Made by a program: the position numbers and the translations under genes
The notes under the pieces: generated by a model
Told to the model about the DNA's origin: nothing
The model's input: the letters and a program-made list of their open reading frames with translations, nothing else
Database searches by the model: none
Assembly: GCA_959023295.1 (NCBI GenBank)
Contig: CAUFBM010000016.1
Location: 1-58,125 of the forward strand
Length of the DNA stretch: 58,125 bases
Source of the DNA: an uncultured Collinsella sp.
Lineage (GTDB): Bacteria > Actinomycetota > Coriobacteriia > Coriobacteriales > Coriobacteriaceae
Direction: 5' to 3'
In this document: positions 53,922 to 58,125 of the stretch, one piece after another
Position numbering within the stretch: position 1 is the first letter of the stretch
How the letters are laid out: every line of letters begins with the position of its first letter

Positions 53922-54782
53922 ATGTCTTTTGCCATCATAACCGACTCCACGTCGGACATCTCCCCCGCCCGCGCCCAAGAGCTCGGCATTTACGTGATTC
54001 CGCTGCATGTGATTATCGAGGGCGAGGACCTGCTCGACCAGGTGCAGATTACCGCCGAGGAGTACGTCGCCCGCATGGCCGGCTCCGAGCAGCTGCCGCA
54101 CACCTCGCAGCCGAGCGCCGGCGAGTTCAAGGCACTCTTCGACCGCGTACGCGCCGACGGCCACGATAGCGCGATCTTTATCTCGCTATGCAGCGAGTGG
54201 TCCGCCTGCTATGCCAACGCATGCCTGACGGCCGAAACCCACGAGCTCGACGTGCGCTGCATCGATTCGCGCACCGGCTCGGGCGCCGAGGGCCTGCTGG
54301 TGGAGTACGCGCTGGCCATGCGCGAGGACGGCCGCAGCCTGGACGAGACCGAGGCGCAGATCCGCGCGACCCTGCCCGACGCCCACCTGTTGCTGATTCC
54401 GCGCACGCTCGAGAACCTCGTTAAGAACGGCCGCGCGCCCAAGCTCGCCGGCCAGTTGACGCAGATGCTCAACATTCGCCTGGCCGTTTCGCCGGAGTGG
54501 AAATCGGGCGAGATCAAGGCCGTCAAAAAGGGCCGCGGCGCCAAGCGCATCGTTGCCAACACCATGACCGATTGCCTCGCATTTTTGGCCGAGCATCCGG
54601 GCTCCAGCGTGCGCGTACTCACGACCGGCGCCGCTGAGGAGCAAAAGCTCGTCAGCCAAGCGCTCGCAGGCCGGGACTACGTGGACGCCGGCACCGGCCC
54701 CATCGGCTGCACCATCGCCACCCATGTAGGCGTCGACGCCATCGCCATCAGCTACTGCCCTCGTTACCAGCCCATCCACTAG
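53922..54782 (+). CDS. DegV family fatty-acid-binding protein
   Basis: 286 aa; start ATG 53922. Begins AIITDSTSDISPARAQELG with the DegV fatty-acid site signature, and has DVRCIDSRTGSGAEGLLVEYA near 105-130. DegV/FakB proteins bind fatty acids and present them to a kinase. Divergent from the HAD gene; ends before a short inverted repeat. Confidence 0.94.
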   Translation: MSFAIITDSTSDISPARAQELGIYVIPLHVIIEGEDLLDQVQITAEEYVARMAGSEQLPHTSQPSAGEFKALFDRVRADGHDSAIFISLCSEWSACYANACLTAETHELDVRCIDSRTGSGAEGLLVEYALAMREDGRSLDETEAQIRATLPDAHLLLIPRTLENLVKNGRAPKLAGQLTQMLNIRLAVSPEWKSGEIKAVKKGRGAKRIVANTMTDCLAFLAEHPGSSVRVLTTGAAEEQKLVSQALAGRDYVDAGTGPIGCTIATHVGVDAIAISYCPRYQPIH

Positions 54783-54797
54783 GGGCACCTTTACCAC

Positions 54798-54860
54798 TTG
54801 CGGTGGAATAGGAACTGTTTTTGGCTTATCAGCCGCAAATCAATCCCTATTCCACCGCAA
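54798..54860. repeat. Inverted repeat after degV
   Basis: TTGCGGTGGAATAGG at 54798-54812 pairs perfectly with 54846-54860; 33-nt loop. Possible terminator between convergent genes, or a REP-like element. Confidence 0.65.
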
Positions 54861-54875
54861 CTTAGAAATCGGCGA

Positions 54876-55184
54876 TCAGCCCAGCGGACCCTGAAACAGT
54901 TCCTGATGAGTGCCCATTCTCACCAGCCTAATCACTGGGTTAGTCTTATGGGGAAGATAAAGAACGACCACATCGACCAAGCCATCGGATAGGTGGAAAT
55001 CGATGTGGCCGTTGTAGTTTCCGCCCGGGTTTGAGAGCTCGTGGGCGCCATACTCCGCCGGAAGTGACCCATGAGCCACAAGCTCTGCAACCGCCGCTTT
55101 AAACTCACTTTTTAGCTGCGGATGCATGCGCATCGTTCGTTTGTAGTCCACCTTAAATTGAGCCTCGACTTTAATCTCGAACAT
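54876..55184 (-). CDS. YafQ-type toxin of a toxin-antitoxin pair
   Basis: 102 aa, RelE-superfamily mRNA interferase type. FKVDYKRTMRMHPQLK near 10-25 and LVRMGTHQELF near 88-98 match YafQ; the conserved HELFQ-like end carries the catalytic His. Two bp after the antitoxin gene. Confidence 0.9.
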   Translation of the reverse strand: MFEIKVEAQFKVDYKRTMRMHPQLKSEFKAAVAELVAHGSLPAEYGAHELSNPGGNYNGHIDFHLSDGLVDVVVLYLPHKTNPVIRLVRMGTHQELFQGPLG

Positions 55185-55186
55185 CG

Positions 55187-55486
55187 CTATTCCTCATCGA
55201 GGAATGACATAAGCTCATCAGCGTTATTGAATGACAGGCTATCGTCCGGCAAAATCCCCAGCTCATGAGCCTCGGCGATCACCATGGCGCGCCTCGTCAC
55301 CTCGTTGGGCACCTCCGCCCTTCCTACAATCTCAAAAGGAATCTTTCGCTGATTTACCAGCTGCCGAACAGCAAGATTGAGATAGGAATTGAGGCTGAGG
55401 CCGACCGAATCCAAGAACTCAGTCGCCTGCTCCTTGAGCCCCTCTTCGATTCGAACCGTCGTAGGCTTAACTGTTGCTTTAGACAT
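55187..55486 (-). CDS. DinJ/RelB-type antitoxin
   Basis: 99 aa. N-terminal ribbon-helix-helix segment TTVRIEEGLKEQATEFLDS followed by GLSLNSYLNLAVRQLV is RelB/DinJ type; the acidic C-terminal tail binds the toxin. GAGGAGGTCGC ribosome binding site. A 50-bp perfect palindrome lies 40 bp upstream. Confidence 0.93.
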   Translation of the reverse strand: MSKATVKPTTVRIEEGLKEQATEFLDSVGLSLNSYLNLAVRQLVNQRKIPFEIVGRAEVPNEVTRRAMVIAEAHELGILPDDSLSFNNADELMSFLDEE

Positions 55487-55526
55487 TTGCGACCTCCTCG
55501 CCCTCGTCTTTTACACCAGTATACCC

Positions 55527-55576
55527 AATACGCATGGCAATCTGATGTTAGATAACATCAGATTGCCATGCGTATT
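55527..55576. promoter_or_regulatory. 50-bp perfect palindrome ahead of dinJ (operator or terminator)
   Basis: AATACGCATGGCAATCTGATGTTA (described here by its ends: AATACGCATG...GATGTTA) at 55527-55550 and its exact reverse complement at 55553-55576, with a 2-bp centre. A TATACT -10 motif for dinJ lies just beside it on the minus strand, so it could be the antitoxin's operator; it could also be a terminator for the LOG gene. Confidence 0.7.
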
Positions 55577-55599
55577 CATGTCGCGTGGGCACGATTGAT

Positions 55600-56358
55600 C
55601 TACATCAGCCCGCTGAGCGCAATGTCAACGGCCTCGTTGAGGTCGTCGGTAATGTGTACCAGATCCGGATCGAGCGGGCTAATCATACCGGTGCTCATCA
55701 CCGGGCCGTTGAGCCAGTCGAATAGGCCCTGCCAGTACTCGGTGCCCACCAGCACGAGCGGCATGCGCTTGACCTTGTGCGTCTGCACCAGCGTGAGAAC
55801 CTCGAACATCTCGTCGAGCGTGCCAAAGCCGCCGGGAAATACGATGGCGCCCGAGCTGTACTTAACGAACATGGTTTTGCGCACAAAGAAGTAGCGGAAG
55901 TCCATGCCGAGGTTCACGTATTTATTGAGCCCCTGCTCGTGCGGAAGCTCGATACCCAAGCCGACCGACTTGCCATTGACGCTCGCCGCTCCCCTGTTGG
56001 CCGCCTCCATGGTGCCGGGGCCGCCACCGGTGATGACCGCCACGCCACGTTGCGCGATCTTGCGCCCGACGGTACGTGCCGCTTTGTAGAGCGGATCGGT
56101 CTTGGGCGTGCGGGCGCTACCGAAGATGGTCACCGCAGGTCCGAGCTCGGCAAGCGCGCCAAAGCCATCGACAAACTCGGCCTGAATGCGCAGTACGCGC
56201 CAGGGGTCGGCGTGCAGCCAGTCGGTCGAGTCCTCGGGCGCCAGCAGGTTAGCGTACGTGTTGTCCTTAGGAATCATAGGGCCGCGCATGACCACGGGAC
56301 CGCGGCGGTACGTCTCGTCGTAGGCGGGCTCGCCCTCAACGTTCTCATTCTTAATCAT
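55600..56358 (-). CDS. TIGR00730/LOG-family Rossmann-fold protein
   Basis: 252 aa; ATG 56358 with AGGAG upstream. The LOG signature is complete: VITGGGPGTMEAANRGA near 110 and IVFPGGFGTLDEMFEVLTL near 170. Members are nucleotide 5'-monophosphate phosphoribohydrolases (cytokinin-activating type) or related. The N-terminal 40 residues are an acidic extension. Confidence 0.93.
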   Translation of the reverse strand: MIKNENVEGEPAYDETYRRGPVVMRGPMIPKDNTYANLLAPEDSTDWLHADPWRVLRIQAEFVDGFGALAELGPAVTIFGSARTPKTDPLYKAARTVGRKIAQRGVAVITGGGPGTMEAANRGAASVNGKSVGLGIELPHEQGLNKYVNLGMDFRYFFVRKTMFVKYSSGAIVFPGGFGTLDEMFEVLTLVQTHKVKRMPLVLVGTEYWQGLFDWLNGPVMSTGMISPLDPDLVHITDDLNEAVDIALSGLM

Positions 56359-56494
56359 GGGTACTCCTATCGAGAAAAAGAAAAACGGGCGGGGTCGACG
56401 CCATGCGTCAAACACCCGCCCGAACATCAACTATTCGATATGGTACCCACGATGCATCAAGCGCTTGCAAGGCATCGGTCAGTGGTCGCGGCTC

Positions 56495-57634
56495 TTAGTA
56501 ATCCACCGCCGCAGGGCTGTTCATCCAGTCGCTCACGAACGCACCGTAACGGCCCTCGATAATGGCCTGGCGGGCACGCTGCATAAGGTTAAGCAGGTAG
56601 TAGATGTTATGCATCGACAGCAGAATGCCGCCGAGCATCTCCTTCTGCGTGACCATGTGGCGAATGAGCGCGCGGCTGTAGCCGCCCGTGCACACCGGGC
56701 AGGTGCAGGTGGGATCGATGGGGCCGTCGTCGTGCGCAAAACGCGCGTTGCGGAAGTTGAGGCGACCTTCACTGGAGAACGCCGTACCCATGCGGCCGGT
56801 GCGCGTCGGCAGCACGCAATCGAACATGTCGATGCCCACGCCAACGCCGCGCACGAGCGTGGTAGGGTTGCCGACGCCCATGAGGTAGCGCGGCTTGTGC
56901 TTAGGCATGTACTCGGAAACCAGCGGCGCCAGCGTCTCGAACATGGTCTCGTGGTCCTCGCCCACCGAGTAGCCGCCGATGCCGTAACCGGGGAAGTCGC
57001 CGCACTCCTCCAGGTGGCGCAGCGATCGCAGGCGCAGATCCAGATGCATGCCGCCCTGGACGATGCCAAAGAGCGCCTGGTCATCACGGGTATGAGCCTT
57101 GTAGCAGCGCTCGGCCCACATACTCGACAGCTCCACGGCGCGCTCGACATAGGCACGCGTGGCAGGATAGCCGGGGCACTGGTCGAGCTGCATGCAGATG
57201 TCGGAGCCGAGCTTCATGGCGATTTCCATGTTGTCCTCGGGCGTCCAGAACACGTGGCGGCCGTCGTAGTCGTTGACGATAAAGCGCACGCCCTCGTCGG
57301 TGAGCTTGACGGCGTCGTTGTGGCTGAAGACCTGGAAACCGCCCGAGTCGGTGAGGATGGGGCCGTGCCAGTTCATAAACTTGTGCAGTCCGCCCAGCTC
57401 GGCGATGGTGTCCTCGCCGGGACGCATGGACAGGTGGTAGGTGTTGGCGAGCACAATCTGCGCACCGAGCTGCTTGACGGTCTCGGTGGGGATGCCCTTA
57501 ACGTTTGCCTTGGTGCCCACGGGCATAAAGATCGGCGTCTCGATGTCGCCGTGCGGGGTATGCAGCACGCCGGCACGCGCGTGCGTCGTCGGATCCTCGG
57601 CGATCAGGTCGAATTTAAAAAGGTTCTGGTCCAT
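56495..57634 (-). CDS. tgt: Queuine tRNA-ribosyltransferase
   Basis: 379 aa, normal length. Exchanges guanine-34 for preQ1/queuine in tRNA-Asp, -Asn, -His and -Tyr. Substrate motif ILTDSGGFQVFS near 95, YLMGVGNPTTLVRGV near 250 and zinc ligands CTCPVC near 305 plus a later His. No other queuosine gene is in the window, so preQ1 or queuine may be scavenged or made elsewhere. Confidence 0.97.
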   Translation of the reverse strand: MDQNLFKFDLIAEDPTTHARAGVLHTPHGDIETPIFMPVGTKANVKGIPTETVKQLGAQIVLANTYHLSMRPGEDTIAELGGLHKFMNWHGPILTDSGGFQVFSHNDAVKLTDEGVRFIVNDYDGRHVFWTPEDNMEIAMKLGSDICMQLDQCPGYPATRAYVERAVELSSMWAERCYKAHTRDDQALFGIVQGGMHLDLRLRSLRHLEECGDFPGYGIGGYSVGEDHETMFETLAPLVSEYMPKHKPRYLMGVGNPTTLVRGVGVGIDMFDCVLPTRTGRMGTAFSSEGRLNFRNARFAHDDGPIDPTCTCPVCTGGYSRALIRHMVTQKEMLGGILLSMHNIYYLLNLMQRARQAIIEGRYGAFVSDWMNSPAAVDY

Positions 57635-57713
57635 AAACTGGAACTCCTTGGTTGCGGTTCATACGCAAACCATTATACGGGCAACCCGCAAGGAGCACCG
57701 ACTCGACAGAAAC

Positions 57714-57763
57714 TGGTGCAATGGGGTCAGATTAGCTTGCACCAACCTGACCCCATTGCACCA
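57714..57763. repeat. REP-type inverted repeat, GGGGTCAG family
   Basis: TGGTGCAATGGGGTCAG at 57714-57730 pairs perfectly with 57747-57763 around a 16-nt loop. Motifs of this type are associated with REP/RAYT elements in many bacteria; no transposase is present here. Confidence 0.7.
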
Positions 57764-57811
57764 AGCAGTTAGCACAGCAAACGAGCGTGGATTTTCGGAC
57801 ACCCACCTAAC

Positions 57812-57875
57812 GAGAGTGGATAATCTCCCACTTTTGCCCGAAACACAGACCAAAAACGGGAGATTATCCACTCTC
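57812..57875. repeat. 18-bp inverted repeat pair
   Basis: GAGAGTGGATAATCTCCC at 57812-57829 and its exact complement at 57858-57875; extended to 25 bp with two mismatches. Looks like a structured mobile repeat beside the GGGGTCAG element. Confidence 0.65.
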
Positions 57876-57895
57876 ATTCTGCGGGTACTCATTTA

Positions 57896-57933
57896 AGTAC
57901 GTCCCCAATGAGTGAGTACGTCCCCAATGAGTG
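57896..57933. repeat. Tandem 19-bp repeat, two units
   Basis: AGTACGTCCCCAATGAGTG occurs twice head to tail (57896-57914, 57915-57933) without a mismatch. Three AACGCCGATG copies follow at 57955, 57972 and 58004. No gene is seen from 57935 to the window end. Confidence 0.6.
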
Positions 57934-58125
57934 GAGCTATTTACCAGCCACGCCAACGCCGATGTTTTGGCAACGCCGATGCCCTGCTGTTCCCAGCAAC
58001 GCAAACGCCGATGTTATGGCACCGACAGACACTATGACCCAATCCGAGGGCACGGAAACGACAGGAGCCTCCGCTCGTGACCGCGGGTCGGGGCTGCGAC
58101 AATGTTGTTGAAGTGCCAGAGGCGC

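Overview
The window looks like a chromosomal segment of a high-GC gut actinobacterium of the Coriobacteriia, most likely Collinsella or a close relative. This is inferred from GC-rich codon use, gene style and gene neighbourhoods, not from a marker gene. A core of housekeeping genes is interrupted by at least two accessory (defence) regions and one decayed prophage.

Layout. (1) 1-15979, minus strand: a BREX locus (brxA, brxB, brxC and a broken pglX that runs to the window edge). It is led by four tightly packed genes that are not part of the standard BREX set: a 1526-aa multi-HTH scaffold-like protein, a ParB/Srx-like protein, a SNF2-type helicase and an acidic coiled-coil protein. A SNF2 C-terminal remnant and a small ORF lie upstream on the plus strand. 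(2) 16115-24677: serC, serA, a DUF1015 protein, an isolated putative nuclease beside a 187-bp inverted-repeat element, a deleted M20 peptidase, two histidine phosphatases, a nitroreductase, a DUF308 membrane protein and a DUF188 protein. (3) 24845-30233: a His-rich metal permease, a DnaQ-like exonuclease, and a metal-resistance cluster (ArsR regulator, HMA chaperone, P-type ATPase) with three matching operator palindromes, ending in a 129-nt hairpin. (4) 30511-37610: a DtxR/MntR-type repressor, a Cof-type HAD phosphatase, an ABC-F protein and pstSCAB. (5) 38005-47754: a second defence island with sce7726- and sce7725-type genes, a HigB toxin with an ImmA/IrrE-fused antitoxin, and a five-gene McrBC-like operon carrying two adenine methyltransferases. 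(6) 48263-51490: phage terminase and portal pseudogenes plus one zinc-ribbon-like gene. (7) 51612-57634: Sapep dipeptidase, HAD phosphatase, DegV, a YafQ/DinJ toxin-antitoxin pair, a LOG-family protein and tgt. The last 490 bp hold several inverted and tandem repeats and no convincing gene.

How the parts work together. The two strongest candidates for undescribed biology are the four-gene cassette in front of brxA and the McrB/McrC operon. In the latter, McrB lacks room for a DNA-reading domain, and the operon encodes its own two N6-adenine methyltransferases and a 173-aa unknown protein. The BREX methyltransferase is disabled by an in-frame TAG and an early divergence, so BREX is probably off or altered in this strain. 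The metal cluster appears to be one regulon under the ArsR protein. Several intergenic palindromes recur within the window and look like REP/MITE-type elements or terminators. No rRNA, tRNA or CRISPR array was recognised.
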